Positions 16,889-25,856 of a stretch of 64,000 nucleotides of DNA are shown here, piece after piece (positions within the stretch are counted from its first letter, which is position 1; each line of letters opens with the position of its first letter). Below the pieces are notes generated by a model. That model saw nothing but the letters and a program-made list of their open reading frames with translations. It searched no databases and was not told the DNA's origin. Source of the DNA: Armatimonadota bacterium (lineage in GTDB: Bacteria; Armatimonadota; Chthonomonadetes; Chthonomonadales; Chthonomonadaceae). The DNA is taken from the NCBI GenBank assembly GCA_028871815.1, contig JAGWMJ010000001.1, forward strand, positions 1 to 64,000. Reading direction: 5' to 3'. A program made the position numbers and the translations under genes.

Positions 16889-18706
16889 TTATGCCGCGGG
16901 CTGTTTGCGGCCCTGCCCAAACGCACGGCGGCTGACGACGCCGCGACCCTCCACAACCTCGTAGATGGCTGCGGCCGGAAGGTTGGCAAGCGTGGTCTGA
17001 GCGCCGGAGGGCCACGTGATGGCAACAGTGTCGGCCTGCGTCGCGGTCCCCAACCCGACGGTCACCGGCAGTTCACTCTGCGAGCAGTACGACGAACCGC
17101 TGCGTACGCGGTATCGCTGCACCCCGGATCCGACATGCACCGCAATGGCGGCACCGATCGCGCTGCGATTGCTCCGCGTGCCGGTAAGCTCCAGCCTGAG
17201 GGAGTTGTGCCCGGGTTTACCGCTGTTTCTGAGCAGACGTGCCGCGCCGTTGTTGGTGCTCACCGCGATATCCGGCACACCGCGCAGCATATAATCGGCG
17301 TAAGCGGCGCCGCGGGCGACCATGGGCCGGGCAATATCGGCGCCCGCAGACCGCGACACGTTTTCGAACTGGCCGTTGCACAGGTTGCGGAACAGCAGCG
17401 GCGACTCTGCGTAGGTCACCTCCCGCTGAATCTGCTGGATGGTGTCGTCGATATGGCCGTTAGCCACAAAGATGTCGTTCCAGCCATCACCATCCAGATC
17501 GGCGAAGAAACACCCGAACGAGAGCGAGAGTAGACTTGGAGTGCCGATCCCAGCCTGCGCAGCCACATCGCGGAAGATCCGTCCGTCGTTGTGATAGAGC
17601 GACAGCATCTGATTGGAAAAGTTGCCGATGATAAGGCTTGGCCGTCCACACCGGTCGTAGTCGGCAGCGTCAATCCCCATCGCTCCGCGGGCCGTTCCGT
17701 TATCGGGGAATGCAATGCCCTCACGCACTCCGACCTCGGCAAATGTGCCGTTTCCGCCATTCCGAAACAGATAGTTCGGTTCCGTGTCATTGGCGATAGC
17801 GATGTCGGGCCAGCCGTCGTTGTTGTAATCCAGAACGGCCACGCCTAACGACTTACCCTGAAGCGAACGTCCGTTGGAATCGTGCAGCAAGCCGGCGCGG
17901 CCGGCAATGTTGGTAAAGCGGCCTTTGCCATTGTTATGGTAGAGCGCGAGAGGTGCGCCGGCGTATTGCTGCGGTGTGCAGTAGACGCGCTCACCGTTTC
18001 GCGGGCACGGAATGTCGGTGGAAGGCGTCCACTGGACGTAATGACAAACCAGTAGGTCCAGGTGACCATCGCGGTCGTAATCCACCCAGGCGGCGCTGGT
18101 GCTCCAGCCGCCATCGGCTACTCCGGCCTCGGCTGCGACTTCTGTAAAGCCGCCACGGCCGTTGTTGTGAAACAGGTAGTTGCGTCCTAAGCCCGTAACG
18201 TACAGGTCGGGAAAGCCGTCGTTGTCGTAATCTCCAACGGCAACGCCCATACCGTACATGCGCACGTTGAGGCCGGCGCGGGCCGTAACATCGGTAAATG
18301 TTCCGTCGCCGTTGTTGCGGTAGAGCGCGCAAACGCCGTCCGGAGCGGTTCCGTATCCCGCCGGCGCGTGGACGCCCGCGGAGGCAAGTTCGGCGGGAGT
18401 CCAGTTTCGGCTATTTACAAGAAACAGATCCTGGAAGCCATCTCCATCGTAGTCGATCCATGCGACGCCGCTGCCCATCGTCTCGGGAAGCCACTTCAAT
18501 CCAAACGCGCCGTTCACATGGTTGAAGTGAACTCCGGCCTGTTCCGTTACATCCGCAAATGTGATGCCGAACGGCGTCGCGACTGCCTCAGGCGCAATTG
18601 AACGCGGGCCCCGCTTTCCGCAGCCCTGAGCGGCTGCAAGCGCTGCGGCGCCAACTCCGGTGATGAACTGCCGGCGGTCCGGCCGCACGGCGCGAGATGA
18701 ACTCAT
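16889..18706 (-). CDS. Tat-exported CRTAC1-type protein (FG-GAP/VCBS repeats plus ASPIC/UnbV domain)
   Basis: A 605-residue exported protein. The N-terminus has a twin-arginine signal, DRRQFITGVGAAALAAAQG. At least six FG-GAP-like calcium-site repeats follow: DYDGDGFQDLFLVN, DYDNDGFPDLYVTG, DYDRDGHLDLLVCH, DYNNDGWPDIAIAN, DYDRCGRPSLIIGN (Asp replaced by Cys) and DLDGDGWNDIFVAN. The ASPIC/UnbV domain is near the C-terminus (RSAIGAAIAVHVG, SELPVTVGLG). The start at 18706 has an AGGAG Shine-Dalgarno; a longer frame to 18787 would mask the Tat motif. It lies 32 bases after the multiheme cytochrome gene and is probably co-transcribed with it. Exact role unknown. Confidence 0.88.
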   Translation of the reverse strand: MSSSRAVRPDRRQFITGVGAAALAAAQGCGKRGPRSIAPEAVATPFGITFADVTEQAGVHFNHVNGAFGLKWLPETMGSGVAWIDYDGDGFQDLFLVNSRNWTPAELASAGVHAPAGYGTAPDGVCALYRNNGDGTFTDVTARAGLNVRMYGMGVAVGDYDNDGFPDLYVTGLGRNYLFHNNGRGGFTEVAAEAGVADGGWSTSAAWVDYDRDGHLDLLVCHYVQWTPSTDIPCPRNGERVYCTPQQYAGAPLALYHNNGKGRFTNIAGRAGLLHDSNGRSLQGKSLGVAVLDYNNDGWPDIAIANDTEPNYLFRNGGNGTFAEVGVREGIAFPDNGTARGAMGIDAADYDRCGRPSLIIGNFSNQMLSLYHNDGRIFRDVAAQAGIGTPSLLSLSFGCFFADLDGDGWNDIFVANGHIDDTIQQIQREVTYAESPLLFRNLCNGQFENVSRSAGADIARPMVARGAAYADYMLRGVPDIAVSTNNGAARLLRNSGKPGHNSLRLELTGTRSNRSAIGAAIAVHVGSGVQRYRVRSGSSYCSQSELPVTVGLGTATQADTVAITWPSGAQTTLANLPAAAIYEVVEGRGVVSRRAFGQGRKQPAA

Positions 18707-18738
18707 GGGCGCTCCTGCATGTTCTACGCTTACGCCAC

Positions 18739-21700
18739 CTATCGCCGGGCTACACGCTGCGGCGCCGGGCCAGCGGATGCCGTCCATTGGCCGGTGGGGT
18801 ATCCCTGCTTCAACCAGCGCACGTACCAGGCCGGTGGCGGACGCGAAATACCGGTGGCGTGCTCGTGAATCGGTTGTGCGAGATTGTTTACGTTTGGATG
18901 CTTGCGCAGGTAGTTGCCCGCGAGCGCTGTGCTCAGTTCATCGGCCTTGAACCTGTTATACAACTCCTCGTGAACCGCGGCCAGTTTCATGTTCCCCTCA
19001 CCACGGAAGCACTTCATCAGGTTGTAGTGCGCGGTAGCGTTCTCGGGATCGATAGATGTGGTTACCAGGAACTGTCGGACAGCCTCAGGAAAGTTACCGA
19101 GCCGAAAGAGAATCTCACCGTACAGGTTTCGTACGTTACGATCCTGCGGGAAGACTTGCGTTACCTGCCGCAATGTACCGCAGGCGCGCCGGAGCTGGCC
19201 CAACTCAAACTGTGCGCGTGCATAGAAGAATCGGGTTCGCGCTATCAGCCATGGATTCATCGGTGTTGCGTGCGCGGCATACCGTGTGAACGCGTTGTTG
19301 AAGTCTGAAATGGCCGCGCCGGCGTCACTCTCGGCAAGGTCGGCCCGCCCGAGGTTCACCCAGCCTTCCGGCCACTGCGGGCTTAGCGCGATGACACGGT
19401 GGAAGGCACGCTTGGCGCCACTGAGATCGCCTTGCAACAGCAGCCCGATACCGTAATCGTTCCAGCGGATGCGATCGACTGGCGGATTCGGCGGTGTAAC
19501 GTGTACCGGCGCGTGCGCACCGGCCGCCACTACGGGAATGGTTACGGAGTTTTGCGCCAGCACGATAATCGGCAAAACCGGCGGCGCCTTTATCTTGCCG
19601 GAAACACGCGAGAGGTCGGCATCGTACAGCAGCTTGCGATCATCCCAGCCCCACGCGACCGGGCCGCTGGTCTTGCCCACACCAACCGCAGTAGGTACCA
19701 ATCCGTTCGGCGCAGATTTGGGTTCGTCGGGCGTGCGGCTTGCATACGCAAACCAGGTATTGCGCCAGCTGAACTTCCGATAGTTGAGCTTGGCGGTAAG
19801 GGTGATCGAGTTGCCGCAGTTTTTCGGAATTGGAATCCGGAAGTGAACCACGTCGGCGGCGCCGGGCGGAATTGCCTTCGCATACACAACCGCGCGCTCC
19901 GCCCATGCGTTCCGCTTATCGATGATGTGGCCGTGCTTATCGATCAGCAGCGCGCGGTACTGCTCCGCGCCGGGCTCAACCGGGCCGTTCTTCCACTGAA
20001 GTGAGCCGGAGTGGTAGATAACATGCCCGTTGCTCTCTTTGGCGATCAGTTCCACCCAAACATCAAATGCGTCAAATGTACCCCCGGGGAAGGCATGCCC
20101 CATCTTGAGTGTACGTACGACGACATCCACGAGCGGATCCTCGCCCCGATGCAATACGGCGCCCCGGTTGATGGGCGCCGTGATCTGGTCCTGGTCGGTG
20201 GCGCCAGGCGCCTGGAGAGGCATACCTGAAGTGGTGCTCAGTCCGTTATAGCCTTGTGGCGCCGGCCGTGGGGCGCTCACTTTCGGTTTCGGCTGCTGCG
20301 ACCGCCGAATTGCGAAGATGTCTACCGAGAGCGCCTTGTCGGTCAAAAACTTCGTCACGGTATCCAGCTGCTTTTTGTCGTGGTTTACAAATGGCAAGGC
20401 GGTATTGGCGGCAGGGAACCGGTGGGAATGGACAAACCCCTCGATATTGCCGGCGTCGCCCGAGGCGACCAGCGGCATGTGGCAGTCGGCGCACGTTTTG
20501 AACGCGGGACCGCCCGATTTTGGGTCAACAGGATAGTAGAACGAGGCGGCGCCGAAGCCCGAGACCCCGCTCGACTGCCACGCGTCGTACTCATCGAATC
20601 CGCGGAACCATCGGTAGTCGTTGACCGGCACATCGAGGTGTACCTTATGGCAAGCGGAGCAGAACTTGGCCGTATCATCCACGTGGAACGGCCGCAGAAA
20701 CGTTTTCGCGTGCGGCTCGGGCGCGATCCGTGTGAGAAACTCGTACAGGCCGTGCAGAAGCGGGTTCTGCGTCATGATCACCTTGTGCATTGGCGGGTAA
20801 TCGGCGAGATAGTCGTTGTTACCCATCGTGCTCTTGACATGAACGATGGAATGGCACACCGCGCATCCGATACCGGCATGCGACCACGGGTACTGCTCAG
20901 GCGGCCAATCCTGATTGGCAATCGGCAACCCGAAGCGTGATTTACCCGGGTTGTGCGGGTCCTGCGTAAGGAGCACGGCCATGTCGTGGCAGCCGCCGCA
21001 CCACTGCGAAGGCTTGGTACCAATCACATCCTGCATGTACTCGATAGATTTGCGGTACCACTGGTTGTTGAACGAGGCGAAGTGGTGCGCGGAACTGGAC
21101 CACTGCCGATAGATATCGGGGTGACAGCCCCGCGCTCCGCACGTTTTGGAATCGATAAAGTAGGCTTTGGGAAAGAACTGTCCGTCAACGGTTTGCGCGG
21201 AGGCCGGGAAGAACTTACCGGTGGCGCCATCGCCCTCCAGCTCCATGCTGGCCGGGGCGAGGGCGGGGTTGTGAATAGAACGGTCAGTATTCGGTGCGAA
21301 GGCGGTGTAGAGGTAGAGCGCGAGTAGCGGCGCTCCCAGCACGATGCCAAGCTTTAGGCTGAGCCTCCGGGCGGAGGTTCGCTGTGGCGATGGCTGTACA
21401 GGCCGGAGCCACAGCCATGCCAGCGCTGCCAGAACGGCCACGGCCGAGGTGACATCGTGCAGCGGCTCGATGGTGTGCCGGGTCCCGATCGGCAGCCACT
21501 GCAGGCCGATTGGGAGGAACGTCAACCCTGTGGCAAGCGACCCGGCAAGAGCCACCAGTGCAACGCGCCCGAAGACGGCCGACACAGAACCACGGGAGAC
21601 TGCCCAAAGCCGCCGGATACGCCGGCAGAACCAGCCGAGCGCTGCCAGACCGATGGTGAGGTGAAGGAGCAGAGCTCCTTCGTAGAAAACGGCTGCCACC

Positions 21701-21825
21701 TGCAGGCGGGGTGGTCCGGAAGCATGATTGGCGATGTAGAGCCAGGCCGAGTCGAAAAGTAAGGTTGTTACAACTACGGCAACAACCGTACGGGACCTGC
21801 TCAGGCCTGGCGCTTCTACAGACAT
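18739..21825 (-). CDS. Membrane-anchored five-haem cytochrome c with TPR domain
   Basis: A 1028-residue protein. About four to five membrane segments fill residues 12-175. A periplasmic haem domain follows with CGARGCH (229-235, a C-x4-CH site), CGGCH (276), CAVCH (321), CSACH (389) and CADCH (445). The first site is followed by HPDIYRQWSSSAHHFA, typical of c554/NrfB-like multiheme proteins. Residues about 560-740 form a beta-rich region with GHAFPGGTFDAFDVWVEL. Residues about 795-990 contain TPRs (WPEGWVNLGRADLAES, NVRNLYGEILFRLGNFPEAV). The partner CRTAC1 gene is downstream. I infer a role in extracytoplasmic electron transfer; substrate unknown. Confidence 0.88.
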   Translation of the reverse strand: MSVEAPGLSRSRTVVAVVVTTLLFDSAWLYIANHASGPPRLQVAAVFYEGALLLHLTIGLAALGWFCRRIRRLWAVSRGSVSAVFGRVALVALAGSLATGLTFLPIGLQWLPIGTRHTIEPLHDVTSAVAVLAALAWLWLRPVQPSPQRTSARRLSLKLGIVLGAPLLALYLYTAFAPNTDRSIHNPALAPASMELEGDGATGKFFPASAQTVDGQFFPKAYFIDSKTCGARGCHPDIYRQWSSSAHHFASFNNQWYRKSIEYMQDVIGTKPSQWCGGCHDMAVLLTQDPHNPGKSRFGLPIANQDWPPEQYPWSHAGIGCAVCHSIVHVKSTMGNNDYLADYPPMHKVIMTQNPLLHGLYEFLTRIAPEPHAKTFLRPFHVDDTAKFCSACHKVHLDVPVNDYRWFRGFDEYDAWQSSGVSGFGAASFYYPVDPKSGGPAFKTCADCHMPLVASGDAGNIEGFVHSHRFPAANTALPFVNHDKKQLDTVTKFLTDKALSVDIFAIRRSQQPKPKVSAPRPAPQGYNGLSTTSGMPLQAPGATDQDQITAPINRGAVLHRGEDPLVDVVVRTLKMGHAFPGGTFDAFDVWVELIAKESNGHVIYHSGSLQWKNGPVEPGAEQYRALLIDKHGHIIDKRNAWAERAVVYAKAIPPGAADVVHFRIPIPKNCGNSITLTAKLNYRKFSWRNTWFAYASRTPDEPKSAPNGLVPTAVGVGKTSGPVAWGWDDRKLLYDADLSRVSGKIKAPPVLPIIVLAQNSVTIPVVAAGAHAPVHVTPPNPPVDRIRWNDYGIGLLLQGDLSGAKRAFHRVIALSPQWPEGWVNLGRADLAESDAGAAISDFNNAFTRYAAHATPMNPWLIARTRFFYARAQFELGQLRRACGTLRQVTQVFPQDRNVRNLYGEILFRLGNFPEAVRQFLVTTSIDPENATAHYNLMKCFRGEGNMKLAAVHEELYNRFKADELSTALAGNYLRKHPNVNNLAQPIHEHATGISRPPPAWYVRWLKQGYPTGQWTASAGPAPQRVARR

Positions 21826-21913
21826 CAGCTAATGTACGGCGCCGGCCGCGGCTGCGATACGGCCGGAACTACTTCCTGTGGGTACGGCAGACGTTAGCCG
21901 TTCTCCGCTGTAT

Positions 21914-24487
21914 TTACCCGAGATCGGCGAGCGCCTTTTGCGCCGCATCCTTGACCGCCTGATCCCTGGTTTCGGACGCCAGGTTTTGAATCGCGGCCGC
22001 GGCAGACTTATCACCGCGGGTATGCAGTGCGTTGATGGCGTCGACCGCCAGTACCGGCGGATTAGAGGGTTTAAGCAGCGAGACCAGGACCGCGGTAACC
22101 GAGGCATCGCCAGCCGGAAGTGCTGCAAGGTGTTTGATTGCGTCGGCCCGCACACTCACCGCCCTCTCGCTGCCCTGCGACGCGAGCGTGAGGACCGGCA
22201 GAACCGCGTCGGTGTTATCCGCCGTGAGCGCGCTCACCACGGTGGCGGCCAACTGGTCGCCGGGCGAGCGGACCGCCACCTGATGCGTGAACGCGTCCAG
22301 GTTCGCCTTGTCGTTCCAGCCGGCGAGCGTACGGAGGCCGGCTTCCACGACGCTGTACTGCTCGGTATCGCTGAGCGCGGCGGTACGCTCCGTGGCCACA
22401 TCGGCATCGGTAGCCGGGAGGCGGCCGAGCGCGGCCAGAGCAGCGGCCCTCCGATCTGGTTCGGTCATCACTGCGGCCTGGCTGCGAAACAGCGGGCGCA
22501 TCCACTCCTGCGCGCCGGCGCCCAGTATCGTGAGGAACGCAGATGCGGCGAGTGGACTCTTCTCATTGGCCAGCGCGCCGGCGATGAGGCGTGCATTGGC
22601 GTCTGTCAGCGCCTGCGTTGGCTGAGGCCGTGGCTGGCCCCGCCGGAACCTCTGGAAAGGCGGCACCACTCTGGCTGCGAGCAGATTGGCGGCGGCGACC
22701 CGGTCGACCACACATGGCGCATGTTCGAGAATCACAGGCAGCTCATCAGGCGTCCAGCCACTGGATTTCATCTGCTTGAGCAATGAGTGGTCCGGATCGA
22801 GGAGTACGGCGCCGGGACGCGATGCCGCCGGGAACGTAAAGGTCTGGTCCCTGGCATCGAGCGTGAAGGCATGTCGCGTAACAGCGCCCGTCTCTCCGTC
22901 TATGGCGGCAAGGGTAAGCGGCATGTTGTAGATCGGTGTGCCGTTGGAGGTGTCCTGCTGCTGCAGCACCTCAACGGAAACCGAGCCGGCACCCTGATCG
23001 TAATTCCACGTAAACGACAGGACGGGGTGGCCCGGCTTGAATATCCATTGGTCGAAGAACGGCCCAACGTTGATTCCACTGCTGTCGGTCAGAGCCTTTT
23101 CGAGGTCCTTGGTATCGACCGGCGTGAACTGGTTTGTTCTCAGGTAGTGGCCCATCCCGCGCCAGAACGGCCCGTCACCCATCCAGAGGCGCAGCATGTT
23201 CAGAATGAGGCCGCCCTTGGGGTAGGTGTGGCTGTCGAACATCTGGTTCTTGTCGGAGTACATCAGGTCGCGCACCGGGCGAATATACCGGGATGCCTCG
23301 AATAGATACTGCCGCTCAGCGCGGTCGCGATCGAAATCGCCAGCGTCCTTTCCATTCAGATGGGTGGTGTACATCATCTGCATGAATGTAGCGAAGCTCT
23401 CGTTCAGCCAGATATCGCCCCAATCCTTGCAAGTGACGTTGTCGCCAAACCATTGGTGCGCCAGCTCGTGGGAATCAAGGCTGGCCATCGGGTACAGACC
23501 GGCGCGCAGATCGGTAAGGCTGTTCGCCCCAAGCGTGGTGGCGCTGACGTTTTCCATGCCACCGCCAAAGTCGATCATGGCGTCCTGGGCGTATTTTGGC
23601 CACGCGTATTTGTATCCCAGCTTATCCGAGTAGAAGCTGAGCATATCGGGCGTGTTTCCGAAGCTGCCCGGGATCATCCAGCCGCGCCCCTTGGGCACAA
23701 CGTAGTAGAGTGGAACACCGCGCCACTCGGCCTTCTGGATATCGAGTTCACCACCAGCCAGCGAAAGGAGATAGGTGGAGTGCGGCAGTTTCATCTGCCA
23801 GTGCACCGTTCGCGTGTGGTTCGCCGGGTCAACCGTGTCGCTGATGAGAGCGCCGTTGCCGATGCATTCCCAGGCCTCCGGGACCGTTACAATCTCATCG
23901 CTGGCGCACTTATCGTTGGGATAATCGTACAGCGGTACCCAGTGGTGGTTACCGTCGGTTTCTCCCTGCGACCAGAATCCCGGCACCCGATCCGGCTGGT
24001 TGGGGTCAGCGTCGATCCAATGCCATCCTCCGGCGCCGTTTGCCCCGCCAAAGCGGCCACCACCCGGCATTGCATAGTGAATTGCTACCGAGACGTACTG
24101 CCCACGGGCGAGCGCGGAACCGTTGTCGATGAAAAGCTGCTCTCCCGTGTGCGTAAATGGCTTGGAGACGCCGCCTATGGTGCAAGAACTAATGGTGAGA
24201 TTCGCGCCGGCATCCACCTCAATCTTGCGGAGCCCATCGCGAAGCGGCGCCAACTCATGGGTCACGACCCCTGCCGCGCTGTGTGTGGCAGGATCGATAC
24301 TCAGCACCAGGTTGAGGTGGCGCACGTGGTAATCACGCGTTCGCGCGTAGTGCATGTGGGCAAGCGGTGGCTCCCACGCGGCTTGCCCCTGCGGCCCGCG
24401 AAACTGGGCGCCGGCGACGGCGCCCGGGAAGATCAGCAATGCCAGTGCGGCCGCTTTCGTCAAGTATGGTCTGTTGGTGAACTGCAT
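21914..24487 (-). CDS. M1-family zinc aminopeptidase with C-terminal HEAT-like region
   Basis: An 857-residue exported peptidase: residues 1-27 are a signal peptide (AALALLIFPGAVAGAQ). The N-terminal beta domain is followed by the thermolysin-like catalytic domain with the exopeptidase motif GGGMEN (308-313), the zinc site HELAHQW (340-346) and the third ligand in WLNESFA (Glu 363), i.e. HEXXH-x18-E. Residues about 600-857 are alpha-helical repeats of HEAT type (AAALAALGRLPATDADV, IKHLAALPAGDASVTAVL). It probably trims peptides in the periplasm or outside the cell. It is the first gene of a minus-strand group with the cytochrome and CRTAC1 genes. Confidence 0.92.
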   Translation of the reverse strand: MQFTNRPYLTKAAALALLIFPGAVAGAQFRGPQGQAAWEPPLAHMHYARTRDYHVRHLNLVLSIDPATHSAAGVVTHELAPLRDGLRKIEVDAGANLTISSCTIGGVSKPFTHTGEQLFIDNGSALARGQYVSVAIHYAMPGGGRFGGANGAGGWHWIDADPNQPDRVPGFWSQGETDGNHHWVPLYDYPNDKCASDEIVTVPEAWECIGNGALISDTVDPANHTRTVHWQMKLPHSTYLLSLAGGELDIQKAEWRGVPLYYVVPKGRGWMIPGSFGNTPDMLSFYSDKLGYKYAWPKYAQDAMIDFGGGMENVSATTLGANSLTDLRAGLYPMASLDSHELAHQWFGDNVTCKDWGDIWLNESFATFMQMMYTTHLNGKDAGDFDRDRAERQYLFEASRYIRPVRDLMYSDKNQMFDSHTYPKGGLILNMLRLWMGDGPFWRGMGHYLRTNQFTPVDTKDLEKALTDSSGINVGPFFDQWIFKPGHPVLSFTWNYDQGAGSVSVEVLQQQDTSNGTPIYNMPLTLAAIDGETGAVTRHAFTLDARDQTFTFPAASRPGAVLLDPDHSLLKQMKSSGWTPDELPVILEHAPCVVDRVAAANLLAARVVPPFQRFRRGQPRPQPTQALTDANARLIAGALANEKSPLAASAFLTILGAGAQEWMRPLFRSQAAVMTEPDRRAAALAALGRLPATDADVATERTAALSDTEQYSVVEAGLRTLAGWNDKANLDAFTHQVAVRSPGDQLAATVVSALTADNTDAVLPVLTLASQGSERAVSVRADAIKHLAALPAGDASVTAVLVSLLKPSNPPVLAVDAINALHTRGDKSAAAAIQNLASETRDQAVKDAAQKALADLG

Positions 24488-24778
24488 TTCGAGTACCTGC
24501 TATGGGCAATTCCGACCCGGCGTGTAACGTGGCGACGAAGGAATAATCTGCGCGATACAATCCAAAACTCGCACTCGTATTCGCTTCATGTGGCACAGAT
24601 TCCTGCGAGAACCGCGACTCAAGTGACCGGCTGCCGCCTCTGCCGGTGAACAGCAGCGATCCGCCTGCCGTTGTGGCGCGACCTGAACATGGCGGTTGAG
24701 TGCGACGGGCGCGCCAAGCCGTTATAATGCAACGGCATCACGCACCGGAGCGGCACACCGCATACATGGAACCACTCT
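24488..24778. other. Divergent intergenic region between M1 peptidase and Gfo/Idh genes
   Basis: 291 bases with no convincing gene. It must hold promoters for both directions. The only strong signal I see is a TATAAT box for the plus strand at 24723-24728. Confidence 0.6.
24723..24728 (+). promoter_or_regulatory. Consensus -10 box (TATAAT) before the Gfo/Idh gene
   Basis: A perfect TATAAT lies 50 bases before the ATG at 24779. A TTGAGT element is present upstream, but 21 bases away, so the -35 region is uncertain. Confidence 0.45.
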
Positions 24779-25828
24779 ATGGATAGTCTGCTGCGAATCG
24801 GCCTGGTCGGTTGCGGAGGAATGGGCGCGGAACACATTCGCATTATCCGTACGCTGCCGGATGTGGAACTCGTGGGCATCTGTGATGAGCGCCCGGAGCG
24901 TGTGCAGCGCATGAATGGGCAGTACGGTACGCCGTTCTGGCTGGATTACACGCGCTTTCTGGAGCAGGCTCGCCCGGATATCGTACATATATGCTCTCCG
25001 TCCGGGCTTCACGCCCTGCATGGTATCTGCGCCGCCCGTCGTGGCGTTCATGTGTTGTGCGAGAAGCCGCTGGATATCTCACTTGCTAATGCAGATCGCT
25101 TCGTTACAGAGTGTGAACGCGCCGGGGTACTGCTGGGCTGCATCTTCCAGCGCAGAATGAGCGCCGGTGGCCGCGCCGTGCGCGCAGCAATTACTGCGGG
25201 TAAACTTGGCCGTATCATCTCATGCAGCGGATCGGTCAAGTGGTGGCGATCTCAGGCATATTACGACAAGGACGCCTGGCGCGGTACGCTGGCGCTTGAT
25301 GGGGGCGCCCTGGCCAACCAGGGCATTCACACTCTGGACCAGATGCTCTGGCTTGCAGGACCGGTTGAAGAGGTGGAGTTTGCCCGATTGTCGACCGAGG
25401 CGCACAAGATGGAGTGTGAGGACGTGGCGCTTGTTGTTATGCGCTATGCCTCCGGCGCGCGCGGCATGCTGGAAGTGACAACCTGCTGCCGGCCGGACCT
25501 TTCCACACGGATCGAGCTTTACGGGGAGTATGGCTCCGCGGCCCTGCGTGACGCCCAGGTAACTGCGTTTGGTGTGGCCGGCGAAGACCTGTTGGCCAGC
25601 CTCACCGACCCTGGTGAGCGAACGGGCGGTGGCTCCGAACCGTTCGACATCAGTCTGGCAGGACACCGCTCCCAGATTGTGGACTTCTACGACGCAGTAC
25701 GCAACAGACGCCCGCCGGCAGTGGATGGTCATGAAGGACGCAAAGCAGTTGAACTGCTGACGAGAATCTATCAAAAGGGCCTACCCGGCGCCGTCCTGGG
25801 TACGCCTCTCGAACTGCCGTCTGCCTAG
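24779..25828 (+). CDS. Gfo/Idh/MocA-family oxidoreductase
   Basis: A 349-residue NAD(P)-dependent sugar or inositol dehydrogenase-like enzyme. Rossmann motif LRIGLVGCGGMGAEHIR is at the N-terminus and the family EKP motif is in GVHVLCEKPLDIS. The C-terminal domain shows DGGALANQGIHTLDQMLWLAG, with the histidine that typically acts in catalysis. It leads a plus-strand set with a GH51 arabinofuranosidase and NAD kinase, which suggests plant-polysaccharide or sugar metabolism. Substrate not determinable. Confidence 0.9.
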   Translation: MDSLLRIGLVGCGGMGAEHIRIIRTLPDVELVGICDERPERVQRMNGQYGTPFWLDYTRFLEQARPDIVHICSPSGLHALHGICAARRGVHVLCEKPLDISLANADRFVTECERAGVLLGCIFQRRMSAGGRAVRAAITAGKLGRIISCSGSVKWWRSQAYYDKDAWRGTLALDGGALANQGIHTLDQMLWLAGPVEEVEFARLSTEAHKMECEDVALVVMRYASGARGMLEVTTCCRPDLSTRIELYGEYGSAALRDAQVTAFGVAGEDLLASLTDPGERTGGGSEPFDISLAGHRSQIVDFYDAVRNRRPPAVDGHEGRKAVELLTRIYQKGLPGAVLGTPLELPSA

Positions 25829-25856
25829 CGGTGCGGTGAAGGATATCCAGGGCCAT

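Noticed and set aside
23360-24649. 429-codon plus-strand ORF
   Set aside because: Antisense to the M1 aminopeptidase, which has all catalytic motifs; a shadow of high-GC codon use.
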